From assembly GCA_013152615.1 (NCBI GenBank), contig JAADGA010000077.1, forward strand, positions 1 to 8,744: DNA of 8,744 nt. The letters run 5' to 3'. The DNA comes from Alphaproteobacteria bacterium (GTDB lineage Bacteria > Pseudomonadota > Alphaproteobacteria > Sphingomonadales > Emcibacteraceae). Below the pieces are notes generated by a model that was given only the letters and a program-made list of their open reading frames with translations, had not been told where the DNA came from and made no database searches. Position numbers and translations under genes: made by a program. This document shows, piece after piece, positions 1 to 7,099 of the stretch (position 1 is its first letter; the number at the start of each line of letters is the position of its first letter).

Positions 1-9
1 TAAACCAGA

Positions 10-78
10 CCTGTTTTCTGTGACCTATTTCCCGGCCTGTTCCCTGACCTATTCCCGGGCCTGTTCCTTGGCCTATTC
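10..78 (-). repeat. 12-bp tandem repeat spanning the pmbA stop codon
   Basis: Read on the minus strand, five 12-base units and a partial sixth follow each other without gaps from 78 down to 10. The consensus is close to GAAYAGGYCNRG. Units 1, 3 and 5 carry TAG as their second codon, units 2 and 4 carry CAG, so a 24-bp higher-order period is visible. The pmbA stop (73-75) is the TAG of the first unit, and later TAGs at 49-51 and 25-27 are in the same frame. The array therefore starts at the last Glu codon of pmbA and runs into the downstream spacer. The region beyond position 1 is not visible, so the full copy number is unknown. Confidence 0.85.
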
Positions 79-1431
79 CCCGGCGATAATCATGCCGTCA
101 ACGCGGATGGTCGGGGCGTCGGTGCCGTATTTTATCTCCAGATCATCGGCGGCAGTCATATTGAGGAACATGTCCTTAAGATTACCGGCGATGGTGACCT
201 CATTGACCGGATAGGTGATCTGGCCATCCTCGATCCAGAAACCGCTGGCACCCCGGCTGTAATCGCCGGTAAGGCCATTAACCCCCATACCAATCAGGTC
301 GGTGACATAGAATCCTGCGGCTAAATCCGCCATCAGCTCTGCTGGTGACCGACGGCCCCGGGCCAGATACAGGTTGGTTGTCGCCGGTGACGGTGGTGAT
401 GAGGTGCCGCGGCTCGCCCGGCCATTTGATGTCAGCCCGAGCTGGCGTGCGCTGGCGCTGTCCAGCGTCCAGGCACGCAGGATGCCGTCCTCGACCATGG
501 TCAGCCGCCCATTGCGGCAGCCTTCGCCGTCAAAGGGCCGCGACGACGGCCCGCGCCGGAGATGGGGGTCGTCAATAATGGTGATATTCCGGCTGAAAAT
601 CTGTTCCCCCATGCGGTCTTTGAGGAAACTGGTGCCGCGGGCAATGGCACTGCCGTTGATCGCCCCGGCCAGATGGCCAAGCAGCGTCCGGGACACCCGC
701 GGATCAAAGATAACCGGCAACTGACAGGTCTTGGCCTTTCGCGGCCCCAGACGGTGCAGAACCCTTTCCGCCGCCTCCTGACCAACAGCCACCGGGTCCC
801 GCAGATCAGAAAAATACCGTTTCGAGGAATAGGCGTAATCCCGTTCCATCGTGGCATCAGTACCGGCAATAACCGATATGCTCACGCTGAAATGGCTGGA
901 GGCATAGCTGTGAGAGAAGCCGTTTGAATTGGCGGTCGCCACCAGTCCCCGGCTGGTGCTGGCCCCGGCACCCTCGGAATTGGTGACGCCACTGACCCCG
1001 AGCGCCACCTCTTCAAGTGTGCGCGCCAGCTGTTGCAGCTCATCAGCAGATTTCTCCGTATCATCATAAAGATCAAGCTCTGGAATGTTATCGGGTTCCA
1101 GCGCCAGCAGCAGCGGGTCGGCCAGACCGGCATAAGGCTCTTCGGGAGCATTTTTCGCCATGTCAAGCACCCGCGTCACCAACTGATCGAGGGTTTTATC
1201 ACTGATGTCGCTGGAGGAGATGATCGCCTGACGCTTGCCGACAAATACCCGTAAGCCCAGATCGGTACTTTCAGCACGCTCGACATCTTCAAGCTTGCCC
1301 AGCCGCCATGATACCGATTGCGACTGACCGGAATAGATCATCGCATCACAGCCATCGGCCCCGGCCTTGCGCGCCGCGCGGATCAGGTCATCCAGTTTTT
1401 CCAGATAGTGTTCCTGTTGTTTTTTAGTCAC
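73..1431 (-). CDS. pmbA: PmbA/TldE-family protein, metalloprotease TldD/E partner subunit
   Basis: 452 residues, about the usual PmbA/TldE length. The best signature is the C-terminal block around residues 378-422, with [19 protein letters not shown] (381-399) and [12 protein letters not shown] (411-422), typical of the PmbA branch. DRMGEQIFS (272-280) and RPFDGEG (298-304) also fit. No HExxxH zinc motif is seen, as expected for the E subunit; known homologues pair with TldD, which carries the metal site, to degrade unfolded peptides and mature peptides such as microcin B17. TldD is not in this window. The start is GTG at 1429-1431, overlapping the ubiD stop by 8 bases, with a GGAG Shine-Dalgarno (1438-1441) 6 bases upstream, which suggests translational coupling. 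The C-terminus, IAGE, aligns with the normal family end (IAGQ in E. coli), so the TAG at 73-75 is probably the authentic stop although it lies in a tandem repeat. Confidence 0.95.
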   Translation of the reverse strand: MTKKQQEHYLEKLDDLIRAARKAGADGCDAMIYSGQSQSVSWRLGKLEDVERAESTDLGLRVFVGKRQAIISSSDISDKTLDQLVTRVLDMAKNAPEEPYAGLADPLLLALEPDNIPELDLYDDTEKSADELQQLARTLEEVALGVSGVTNSEGAGASTSRGLVATANSNGFSHSYASSHFSVSISVIAGTDATMERDYAYSSKRYFSDLRDPVAVGQEAAERVLHRLGPRKAKTCQLPVIFDPRVSRTLLGHLAGAINGSAIARGTSFLKDRMGEQIFSRNITIIDDPHLRRGPSSRPFDGEGCRNGRLTMVEDGILRAWTLDSASARQLGLTSNGRASRGTSSPPSPATTNLYLARGRRSPAELMADLAAGFYVTDLIGMGVNGLTGDYSRGASGFWIEDGQITYPVNEVTIAGNLKDMFLNMTAADDLEIKYGTDAPTIRVDGMIIAGE

Positions 1432-2935
1432 TATGCTCTCCAGATTGGGCCGTCGGCAGATTAAGCCGGGGCCATTTTTCCGATACCCGGTCGATAATAT
1501 CCTGTGTCATCGTTATTTTCCGGCCCCAGTCGCGATCACTTTCACCGGGAAATTTATTGGTGGCATCCAGTCCGATCTTGCCGCCAAGCCCGGATACCGG
1601 TGAGGCAAAATCAAGATAATCTATCGGGGTGTTTTCAATCAGGGTGGTGTCCCGCACCGGGTCCATGCGCGTTGACATCGCCCAGACGACGTCTTTCCAG
1701 TCACGACAGTTAATATCATCATCCACCACAATGACGAATTTGGTATACATAAATTGCCGGAGGTACGACCAGGTTGCCATCATCACCCGTTTGGCATGAC
1801 CGGCATAGGCCTTTTTGATCGAGATCACCGCAATCCGGTAAGAGCAGCCCTCGGGCGGCAGCCAGAAGTCAACAATCTCCGGAAATTGCTGCTGCAACAG
1901 CGGGATAAACAATTCATTCAGCGCCTCGCCCAGCACCGATGGCTCATCCGGCGGCCTGCCGGTATAGGTCGAAAGATAGATTGGATCGCGACGCATGGTG
2001 ATCGCCGACAGGGTAAAGACCGGGAATTTTTCGACACTGTTGTAATAGCCGGTATGATCGCCGTACGGCCCTTCATCGCGATAATCATCCAGTGAGATAT
2101 GACCCTCAAGGACAATTTCCGCCGTTGCCGGCACCTTGAGCGGAACCGTCTTGCAACTGACAAGCTCGGTCCTTTTGCCGCGCATCAGCCCGGCAAACTG
2201 ATATTCGGACAGGGTTTCCGGCACCGGCGTTACCGCACCCAGAATGGTTGCCGGATCGGCACCAAGAACCACCGCCACCGGCAATGGCTCCGATTTCTGC
2301 TGTTGCCAGCGGCGGAAATGCTGCGCCCCGCCCCGGTGTTTCAGCCACCGCATCAGGGTCTGGGTCTTGTTTAACACCTGCATCCGGTAAATTCCGAGGT
2401 TGAAATCATCCTCGCGTGCCGTCCCCGGCCCCTTTGTCACCACCAGCGGCCAGGTGATCAGCGGTGCCGGTTCATTGGGCCAGCAGCCCTGCACCGGCAA
2501 AATACCGAGATCAATATCGTCTCCGGTCAGGACAACCTGCTGCACCGGGGCTTTTTTTACAGTTTTGGGTCGGCTGTTCATCGCCTGTCGCAATAATGGC
2601 AGCATATTAAGCGCATCTTTAAAGCCGTCCGGCGGTTCCGGCTGACGCAGCATCGCCATGGTCTCACCAAGGTCGCGTAAAGTCGATGGCTCCCGCCCCA
2701 TGCCCCAGGCAACGCGCTCGACGGTACCAAACAGATTGACCAGTACCGGCAGCGCGCTCCGGCTGCCATCCGCCTTGATAACATTTTCAAATAATATTGC
2801 CGGGCCGCCGTCGGCAAGAACGCGGCGGTGGATTTCGGTTATTTCAAGATCGGTACTGACCGGCTCGGTCACCCGGACCAGACGGTTTTGTTTTTCCAGA
2901 TGGGCGATAAAATCCCTGAGCGATGAATAAGCCAT
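1424..2935 (-). CDS. ubiD: UbiD, 4-hydroxy-3-polyprenylbenzoate decarboxylase
   Basis: 503 residues from the ATG at 2933-2935, near the usual length (497 in E. coli), and similar to E. coli UbiD along the whole length. The enzyme decarboxylates 4-hydroxy-3-polyprenylbenzoate in ubiquinone synthesis, using prenylated FMN made by UbiX, which is not in this window. Visible family motifs, numbered from the ATG, are NLGIYR (179-184, cofactor and metal binding), HRGG (200-203), [11 protein letters not shown] (229-239), [11 protein letters not shown] (288-298, carrying catalytic acidic residues), [12 protein letters not shown] (325-336) and PPEGCSYR (360-367). The frame is also open to a TTG at 2966-2968, but homologues begin around [10 protein letters not shown], so the ATG is preferred. 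Neither start has a convincing Shine-Dalgarno. The gene lies 59 bases after ppa with no terminator between, and its TAA (1424-1426) overlaps pmbA; a ppa-ubiD-pmbA operon is inferred. Confidence 0.95.
   Translation of the reverse strand: MAYSSLRDFIAHLEKQNRLVRVTEPVSTDLEITEIHRRVLADGGPAILFENVIKADGSRSALPVLVNLFGTVERVAWGMGREPSTLRDLGETMAMLRQPEPPDGFKDALNMLPLLRQAMNSRPKTVKKAPVQQVVLTGDDIDLGILPVQGCWPNEPAPLITWPLVVTKGPGTAREDDFNLGIYRMQVLNKTQTLMRWLKHRGGAQHFRRWQQQKSEPLPVAVVLGADPATILGAVTPVPETLSEYQFAGLMRGKRTELVSCKTVPLKVPATAEIVLEGHISLDDYRDEGPYGDHTGYYNSVEKFPVFTLSAITMRRDPIYLSTYTGRPPDEPSVLGEALNELFIPLLQQQFPEIVDFWLPPEGCSYRIAVISIKKAYAGHAKRVMMATWSYLRQFMYTKFVIVVDDDINCRDWKDVVWAMSTRMDPVRDTTLIENTPIDYLDFASPVSGLGGKIGLDATNKFPGESDRDWGRKITMTQDIIDRVSEKWPRLNLPTAQSGEHSD
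1438..1441 (-). promoter_or_regulatory. Shine-Dalgarno site of pmbA inside ubiD
   Basis: GGAG on the minus strand, 6 bases before the GTG at 1429-1431. It lies within the last codons of ubiD. No ATG is available nearby in this frame, so this site decides the GTG start and points to coupled translation with ubiD. Confidence 0.6.
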
Positions 2936-2941
2936 GGATGA

Positions 2942-2947
2942 GTTATA
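2942..2947 (-). promoter_or_regulatory. Candidate -10 element immediately before ubiD
   Basis: TATAAC on the minus strand ends 6 bases before the ubiD ATG. If used, transcription would begin at or next to the ATG and give a leaderless message, which would fit the missing Shine-Dalgarno. The matching -35 region (TTTTGT, 17 bases further upstream) is poor, so this is a weak call. Confidence 0.2.
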
Positions 2948-2967
2948 GGAGAAAAACCGGGCGGACA

Positions 2968-2983
2968 AAAGTTCTAAAGTTCT
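2968..2983 (-). repeat. Two perfect tandem copies of an 8-bp sequence between ppa and ubiD
   Basis: AGAACTTT occurs twice head to tail on the minus strand in the short ppa-ubiD spacer (AAAGTTCT twice on the plus strand). It could be a small regulator-binding site or chance in an AT-rich gap. No function is assigned. Confidence 0.6.
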
Positions 2984-2994
2984 ATTGATAAAAA

Positions 2995-3540
2995 TCAGTC
3001 TTCTGGTGGCGCATTTTGTGCCCGCTTCATCGCTTCAATAATTTTCTGCCGGGCAACCTCCGGGCCACGCCATCCGGCTATTTTAACCCATTTGCCCGCT
3101 TCCAGATCTTTGTAATGCTTAAAAAAATGTTCTATCTGGTTCAGTAAAATTTCCGGCAGATCGGTATGGGTCGCAATATTCTTGTAAGTCGGATCAGTTT
3201 TAAGATCGGGAACTGCCAGAATTTTTTCATCGCTGCCGGCCTCATCTTCCATCAGCAGGACCCCGACCGGACGCGCCCGAATCACACAGCCCGGCACCAG
3301 CGCCTCACCAACAACCACCATGACATCACACGGATCGCCATCATCGGACAGGGTATGGGGCATATAACCGTAATTGATCGGATAACGCATTGAGGTATGC
3401 AGAATCCGGTCAACCAGCATGGCACCGCTGCGTTTATGCATCTCATACTTTACCGCCGCCCCGCCTGCCGGTACCTCGATAATAACGTTGATTTCTTCCG
3501 GTGGATTGAGACCGGCACGGATCTTTTCGACCTGAGGCAT
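2995..3540 (-). CDS. ppa: Soluble inorganic pyrophosphatase, family I
   Basis: 181 residues from the ATG at 3538-3540; family I enzymes are usually about 175. It hydrolyses cytoplasmic pyrophosphate to two phosphates with Mg2+, pulling biosynthetic reactions forward. Nearly all active-site residues known from the E. coli enzyme can be placed (numbered from the ATG): E22, K31 and E33 (VKYEM), R45, Y53 and Y57, the metal-binding DGDPCD (67-72), D99, D104 and K106 in EDEAGSDEK, and K150 in GKWVK. An in-frame GTG at 3562-3564 would add 8 residues, but the ATG matches homologue starts, has an AGGG sequence 8 bases upstream, and lies about 36 bases downstream of the start point predicted from the candidate promoter at 3583-3610. 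It sits between hppA, from which a terminator separates it, and ubiD, with which it probably forms an operon. Confidence 0.95.
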   Translation of the reverse strand: MPQVEKIRAGLNPPEEINVIIEVPAGGAAVKYEMHKRSGAMLVDRILHTSMRYPINYGYMPHTLSDDGDPCDVMVVVGEALVPGCVIRARPVGVLLMEDEAGSDEKILAVPDLKTDPTYKNIATHTDLPEILLNQIEHFFKHYKDLEAGKWVKIAGWRGPEVARQKIIEAMKRAQNAPPED

Positions 3541-3582
3541 ATGATGGACCCTGTTAAATTTCACAATATTCTATTGCAGTGC

Positions 3583-3610
3583 AATATAACCGTTATCTCA
3601 ACTTTGTCAG
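3583..3610 (-). promoter_or_regulatory. Candidate sigma70-type promoter of ppa
   Basis: On the minus strand, CTGACA (3605-3610, five of six matches to TTGACA) is followed after 16 bases by TATATT (3583-3588, five of six matches to TATAAT). The predicted start point is near 3576. It lies just downstream of the hppA terminator, which is where a separate promoter for ppa-ubiD-pmbA would be needed. Assigned by eye only. Confidence 0.5.
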
Positions 3611-3620
3611 TATATTTTTG

Positions 3621-3660
3621 CCAAAAAGAAACCCCGCCTGAAAATAAGTCATGCGGGGTT
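3621..3660 (-). terminator. Rho-independent terminator of hppA
   Basis: On the minus strand, AACCCCGC (3653-3660) pairs perfectly with GCGGGGTT (3630-3637), and the stem is followed by a T-rich tract (TCTTTTT, 3623-3629). Three further pairs can form inside the loop. The stem begins 27 bases past the hppA TAG, so it should end the hppA transcript before ppa. Confidence 0.9.
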
Positions 3661-3687
3661 CCTAAAACAGAGATTATGGATTCTGGC

Positions 3688-5784
3688 CTAACTGACGAAA
3701 TATTTCGCTATGATCGCCACCAGCAGGATTGCCACGATATTGACGATCTTGATCAGCGGATTGACCGCAGGCCCGGCAGTATCCTTATAAGGATCACCAA
3801 CCGTATCACCGGTAACAGCGGCCTTATGGGCATCGGAGCCTTTGCCGCCATGATTGCCATCTTCAATATATTTCTTGGCATTATCCCATGCCCCGCCACC
3901 AGAGGTCATGGAAATGGCGACAAACAGGCCGGTAATGATGGTGCCGAGCAACATCGCACCCAAAGAGACAAAGGCATGTTTGATGTCGCTGACCAGATAA
4001 ATCACGCCGAACAGGACAAAGGGCGCCAGTATCGGCAGTAACGATGGTATGATCATTTCACGGATGGCTGATTTGGTCAGAATATCCACGGCCTTGCCAT
4101 ATTCCGGTTTTGTCGTCCCCTCCATAATGCCCTTGATTTCGGCAAACTGACGCCGGACTTCAACCACGACACTGGCCGCGGCCCGACCAACAGCCATCAT
4201 AGACATTGAGGCAAACAGATAGGGTAACAGCCCGCCGATAAACAGACCGATCACGACGAACGGATCCTGCAGGCGAAAAGTAATATCGCTGAATTGCGGC
4301 ATATAATGGGAGATTTCCTCGGTATAGGCGGCAAACAGTACCAACGCGGCCAGACCGGCAGAGCCGATGGCATAGCCCTTGGTCACCGCCTTGGTAGTAT
4401 TGCCAACCGCGTCAAGCTTGTCAGTGGTATTGCGGATATCTTCGGGCAGTTTTGCCATTTCGGCAATACCGCCGGCATTGTCCGTTACCGGGCCGTAAGC
4501 ATCAAGTGCAATCACCAGACCGGCCAGCGACAGCATTGAGGTCGCCGCCACGGAAATTCCGAACAGGCCGGCCTGACTATAGGCGAGGAGAATACCGGCA
4601 GAGATAACAATCACCGGCAATGCGGTTGATTCCATTGAAACCGCCAGCCCCTGAATAACATTGGTGCCGTGGCCGGTTTTTGAGGCCTCGGCAATCACCC
4701 GTACCGGCCGGCATTCGGTGCTGGTATAATATTCGGTAATCAAGACAATCAGGGCGGTAACGCCAAGACCGGTCAGGACACACCAGAACAGATTAAGTGT
4801 GCTCAGGCTGGTGCCGTCTTTGAGCTGAATATTGTCGAACAGGCCATATTGCGTCAGCGCGGCATAAATCAGCGCGGCAGATATTAGCGCCCCCCAGATC
4901 AGGCCTTTATATAACGCACCCATGATATTTTCAGAGCCTTTTGTCAGCCGGACGAAGAATGTCCCGACAACGGACCCCAGAATACCCAGCGCCCCGATCA
5001 CCAGTGGTAACAACATCATTTTTTCAACCGATGCGCCGATAAAGGTGCTGGAGGCCAGCAGCATTGTCGCGACGATAGTCACCGCATAGGTTTCAAACAG
5101 ATCGGCCGCCATACCGGCACAGTCGCCAACATTATCGCCAACATTATCGGCAATAGTCGCCGGATTGCGCGGATCATCCTCGGGGATACCGGCTTCAACC
5201 TTGCCGACCATATCACCGCCAACATCGGCTCCCTTGGTGAATATACCGCCGCCAAGACGGGCAAAAATGGAAATCAGCGAGGCACCGAATCCAAGACCGA
5301 CCAGACTTTCCAGTATATTTCGTACCGGCATGCCGGTACCGGCCAGATAGATGTAATAGAGCGAAACCCCGAGCAGGCCAAGCCCGACCACCAGCATACC
5401 GGTGACAGCGCCGGAGGTGAAAGAGACATCAAGCGCCTTGCCAATGCCTTCGAACGACGCCTGTGCGGTCCGCACGTTGGCCCGGACCGAAACATTCATG
5501 CCGATATATCCGGCGAGGCCGGACAGGACGGAGCCGATGACAAAGCCCAGCGCCACATGGCCGCCGAGCAGAAGATATAACAGGATGGCAACAACGATAC
5601 CAACCATGCCGATGGCTTTATATTGCCGGTTAAGATAAGCGGCGGCCCCTTCGCGGATGGCAGCGGAAATCTCCTGCATCCGGGCGTTGCCGCTGTCGAA
5701 AGCCATGACACGGCGCGTTGCATATATGCCATAAACGAGCGCGACAAGTCCGCTTCCAACAATCAATAAATATATATTAGTCAT
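3688..5784 (-). CDS. hppA: Membrane-bound proton-translocating pyrophosphatase, K+-independent type
   Basis: 698 residues, the usual size, with many hydrophobic segments consistent with the family's 16 transmembrane helices. It couples pyrophosphate hydrolysis to ion pumping across the inner membrane. Motifs in order: [20 protein letters not shown] (178-197), [19 protein letters not shown] (203-221), [16 protein letters not shown] (428-443), [10 protein letters not shown] (461-470), [15 protein letters not shown] (629-643) and [18 protein letters not shown] (659-676). Lysine at 465 and threonine at 468 in the [10 protein letters not shown] block are the known marks of K+-independent enzymes, which are H+ pumps; the K+-dependent and Na+ types have alanine and glycine there. 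The signature reads DVGGDM where DVGADL is commoner. The ATG (5782-5784) has a GAGGG Shine-Dalgarno 5 bases upstream. It is the first gene of the minus-strand block, divergent from the ATP-grasp gene, and ends at its own terminator. Confidence 0.97.
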   Translation of the reverse strand: MTNIYLLIVGSGLVALVYGIYATRRVMAFDSGNARMQEISAAIREGAAAYLNRQYKAIGMVGIVVAILLYLLLGGHVALGFVIGSVLSGLAGYIGMNVSVRANVRTAQASFEGIGKALDVSFTSGAVTGMLVVGLGLLGVSLYYIYLAGTGMPVRNILESLVGLGFGASLISIFARLGGGIFTKGADVGGDMVGKVEAGIPEDDPRNPATIADNVGDNVGDCAGMAADLFETYAVTIVATMLLASSTFIGASVEKMMLLPLVIGALGILGSVVGTFFVRLTKGSENIMGALYKGLIWGALISAALIYAALTQYGLFDNIQLKDGTSLSTLNLFWCVLTGLGVTALIVLITEYYTSTECRPVRVIAEASKTGHGTNVIQGLAVSMESTALPVIVISAGILLAYSQAGLFGISVAATSMLSLAGLVIALDAYGPVTDNAGGIAEMAKLPEDIRNTTDKLDAVGNTTKAVTKGYAIGSAGLAALVLFAAYTEEISHYMPQFSDITFRLQDPFVVIGLFIGGLLPYLFASMSMMAVGRAAASVVVEVRRQFAEIKGIMEGTTKPEYGKAVDILTKSAIREMIIPSLLPILAPFVLFGVIYLVSDIKHAFVSLGAMLLGTIITGLFVAISMTSGGGAWDNAKKYIEDGNHGGKGSDAHKAAVTGDTVGDPYKDTAGPAVNPLIKIVNIVAILLVAIIAKYFVS
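5125..5148 (-). repeat. Perfect 12-bp tandem duplication inside hppA
   Basis: GCCAACATTATC occurs twice head to tail on the plus strand. It encodes the repeated DNVG of the conserved pyrophosphate-binding motif DNVGDNVGD, so the protein family explains the repeat; only the identical codon choice in both copies is notable. Confidence 0.8.
5322..5339. repeat. 18-bp perfect palindrome inside hppA
   Basis: GTACCGGCATGCCGGTAC is its own reverse complement and is overlapped by a second palindrome, GCCGGTACCGGC, at 5332-5343. It codes for part of a loop around residues 149-154. It may be coincidental in GC-rich coding DNA. Confidence 0.7.
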
Positions 5785-5787
5785 AAC

Positions 5788-5794
5788 TTCCCTC
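5788..5794 (-). promoter_or_regulatory. Shine-Dalgarno site of hppA
   Basis: GAGGGAA on the minus strand; its GAGGG core is 5 bases from the ATG at 5782-5784. This is the clearest ribosome binding site in the window and fixes the hppA start. Confidence 0.75.
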
Positions 5795-5810
5795 TTGATT
5801 TTGCTACTGT

Positions 5811-5839
5811 ATTCTTGCCTTGAAATTGCCTTAATTCAA
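5811..5839 (-). promoter_or_regulatory. Weak candidate promoter of hppA
   Basis: TTGAAT (5834-5839) and AAGAAT (5811-5816) on the minus strand are 17 bases apart, each matching four of six consensus bases. The position suits a short hppA leader. The matches are modest and other arrangements are possible. Confidence 0.25.
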
Positions 5840-5972
5840 CTGCCGAAAATGCACAATAATGATCAGGAAAGCAAGTGCCGATTATGCTTTTTGGTTTCTT
5901 TTCGTCCGCTTCCCGACTTTCTGATTGTTACTTAAGCAATAAAACAAATGTAGTTGCAAGTATTTCATCAAC

Positions 5973-5996
5973 ATATATTCTTTTCCACGAATATAT
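5973..5996. promoter_or_regulatory. Perfect 8-bp inverted repeat, possible operator
   Basis: ATATATTC (5973-5980) and GAATATAT (5989-5996) are exact reverse complements separated by TTTTCCAC. The centres of the arms are 16 bases apart, about one and a half helical turns. The repeat lies about 90 bases upstream of the ATP-grasp reading frame and overlaps AT-rich sequence that could hold a -10 element. It has no T-tract of its own strength and a weak A/T stem, so a protein-binding site is likelier than a terminator. Its function is inferred. Confidence 0.45.
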
Positions 5997-6038
5997 CGTG
6001 AAATGCAAAAAACCGGAAACAGGTTATTAAAAGTTGTG

Positions 6039-6092
6039 ATGGAAAACATTCCCGGAGCCGTTGTAACAGAGGAAACTACAAGCTTCTGGTGA
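6039..6092 (+). other. 17-codon upstream mini-ORF overlapping the ATP-grasp start
   Basis: An ATG at 6039-6041 opens a 17-residue frame (MENIPGAVVTEETTSFW) ending at TGA 6090-6092, which overlaps the GTG at 6089-6091 by three bases as GTGA. There is no clear Shine-Dalgarno before it. It could be a coupling leader peptide, or the displaced N-terminus of the ATP-grasp protein: one extra base near 6080 would fuse it in frame to KLLVTDVHAIGQ. Confidence 0.25.
6068..6074 (+). promoter_or_regulatory. Shine-Dalgarno site of the ATP-grasp gene
   Basis: AGAGGAA ends at 6074. A start codon at 6080-6082 would have ideal 5-base spacing, but that codon is AAG. The first usable start, GTG at 6089, is 14 bases away, and a CTG lies at 6086. 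Confidence 0.45.
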
Positions 6093-7099
6093 CCGATGTC
6101 CATGCCATTGGTCAACTCGCCGTAGTCCGGTCGTTGGGCCGGGCGGGATACTATACCTGTGCCATGAGCCCACAGCGGCATGCCCTTGGGCTTTATTCGC
6201 GTTTTGCCCACAAAAAGATTATCTGTCCGTCCTATGATGATGAAGGATTTATCGACTGGATACTGGCCTGTGTGGCCGACAATGCTATTGACCTGATTAT
6301 CCCGAGTGAGGGATTCCTGTGGGCTATACAACCGGTATTTGACCAATTATCCCCGAAATTGCCAATCAGGCCGGAGGGTAATTTTATTTATCGTTATCTC
6401 AATAAATATGATTATTTCCGCAAAATCACCGATGCCACCGACTCCGCAGTGACCGCCAACTGCCCAAAAATTATTTTTATCACCCGCGACACCCTGCCCG
6501 AAGAAACGGATATGGCCTTGATGGAATTCCCGTGTTTTATCAAGCTTGACAGTGTTTATGGCACCGACAAAAGCGATGGCGACCGGGTTATAAAGGTGGA
6601 AAACAGCGCCCGGGCCATGAGTGAGATCAGGCATTTGTCCTGCCGCTATTCAGCCTTTTTAATCCAGGAATATATTCCGGGACAAAAGGCCGGGGTTAAC
6701 CTGCTGATCAGGAACGGGGTGGTCACGGCCCATTATGTGATGAGGGCCAGCCATGAGTCGCCTCACACAGGGGGAGTGGCAGCGCTCCGGCATAGCTGGC
6801 ACCATGACAAAATGCTGGCCGATGCCATTGCCAAAAGCCGTTATCTGGGCTGGGACGGCGTGCTGATGGTGGAATATCGGTGGAATCCTGAAAATGATGA
6901 CTTTGCCCTGATTGAGATTAATCTCAGATTCTGGGGCTATCTGCATTTATGTCTCTATGCCGGAATTGATTTTCCCCGATTGCTGGCGGATCAGTATCTT
7001 GGTATTCCGGTCACAGCGGAGAAGCCAGCCACAGCAGAGAAGCCGGGCCGGTCACAGAGGAGAGGCCGGTCGCCAAACCGGTACAGGCACGCTGCCTGA
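6089..7099 (+). CDS. ATP-grasp domain protein, C-terminally frameshifted and probably damaged
   Basis: 336 residues as read. The N-terminus resembles the pre-ATP-grasp Rossmann-like fold (AIGQLAVVRSLGRAGY, 6-21). The ATP-grasp core follows: FPCFIKLD (147-154), LIQEYIPGQKAGVN (191-204), and GVLMVEYRWNPEND (257-270) leading to EINLRFWG (276-283), whose acidic and Asn residues bind Mg-ATP in the superfamily. Such enzymes ligate a carboxylate to an amine or thiol through an acyl-phosphate; the substrate here is unknown. Two lesions are visible. The first strand (KLLVTDV) is cut by the GTG start, and the codon expected behind the Shine-Dalgarno is AAG. After residue 319 the frame leaves the family sequence for an arginine-rich tail of 17 residues, while the natural C-terminus continues in another frame to 7296. 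Restored, the protein would have about 400 residues. It precedes the deacetylase gene and is probably co-transcribed with it. Confidence 0.75.
   Translation: MTDVHAIGQLAVVRSLGRAGYYTCAMSPQRHALGLYSRFAHKKIICPSYDDEGFIDWILACVADNAIDLIIPSEGFLWAIQPVFDQLSPKLPIRPEGNFIYRYLNKYDYFRKITDATDSAVTANCPKIIFITRDTLPEETDMALMEFPCFIKLDSVYGTDKSDGDRVIKVENSARAMSEIRHLSCRYSAFLIQEYIPGQKAGVNLLIRNGVVTAHYVMRASHESPHTGGVAALRHSWHHDKMLADAIAKSRYLGWDGVLMVEYRWNPENDDFALIEINLRFWGYLHLCLYAGIDFPRLLADQYLGIPVTAEKPATAEKPGRSQRRGRSPNRYRHAA
7010..7068 (+). repeat. Degenerate 18-bp coding repeat at the frameshift
   Basis: Three units of about GTCACAGCGGAGAAGCCR occur at 7010-7027, 7028-7045 and 7051-7068. The first two abut; five bases (GGCCG) separate the second and third where six would keep the frame. 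In protein they give VTAEKP, ATAEKP and VTEERP, a proline and glutamate-rich linker between the ATP-grasp core and the C-terminal tail. The spacing irregularity coincides with the frame change. Confidence 0.75.

Larger units (their letters stand above)
5785..6079. other. Divergent intergenic spacer between hppA and the ATP-grasp gene
   Basis: AT-richer by eye than the flanking genes. It holds the hppA ribosome binding site and weak promoter on the minus side, and the inverted repeat at 5973-5996 together with the plus-strand leader on the other. I find no convincing protein-coding gene or structured RNA in it. A minus-strand reading frame covering 5882-6346 is mostly the opposite strand of the ATP-grasp gene and has no family features. 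Confidence 0.6.

Noticed and set aside
10..83. A CRISPR-like or integration repeat at the left edge
   Set aside because: The units are contiguous 12-mers with no spacers, and they begin within the coding end of pmbA.
1754..2374. Plus-strand open frames opposite ubiD
   Set aside because: Shadows of the strongly conserved ubiD gene; their composition follows its complement.
3397..4041. A 214-codon plus-strand open frame
   Set aside because: It lies opposite ppa, the terminator and the 3' end of hppA, all strongly supported on the minus strand, and its translation shows no family motif.
5125..5148. The 12-bp duplication in hppA as a mobile or regulatory repeat
   Set aside because: It encodes the invariant DNVGDNVGD motif shared by the whole family.
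5973..5996. The inverted repeat as a terminator
   Set aside because: The stem is mostly A/T, no gene ends just upstream on either strand, and no proper T-tract follows.
5882..6346. A 154-codon minus-strand open frame between hppA and the ATP-grasp gene
   Set aside because: More than half is the reverse of the ATP-grasp coding region, there is no convincing start site, and the protein resembles nothing recognised.
7040..7052. Programmed -1 ribosomal frameshifting as the reason for the split ATP-grasp gene
   Set aside because: There is no slippery heptamer of the X XXY YYZ type at the junction and no obvious downstream pseudoknot; a lost base in a repeat is simpler.
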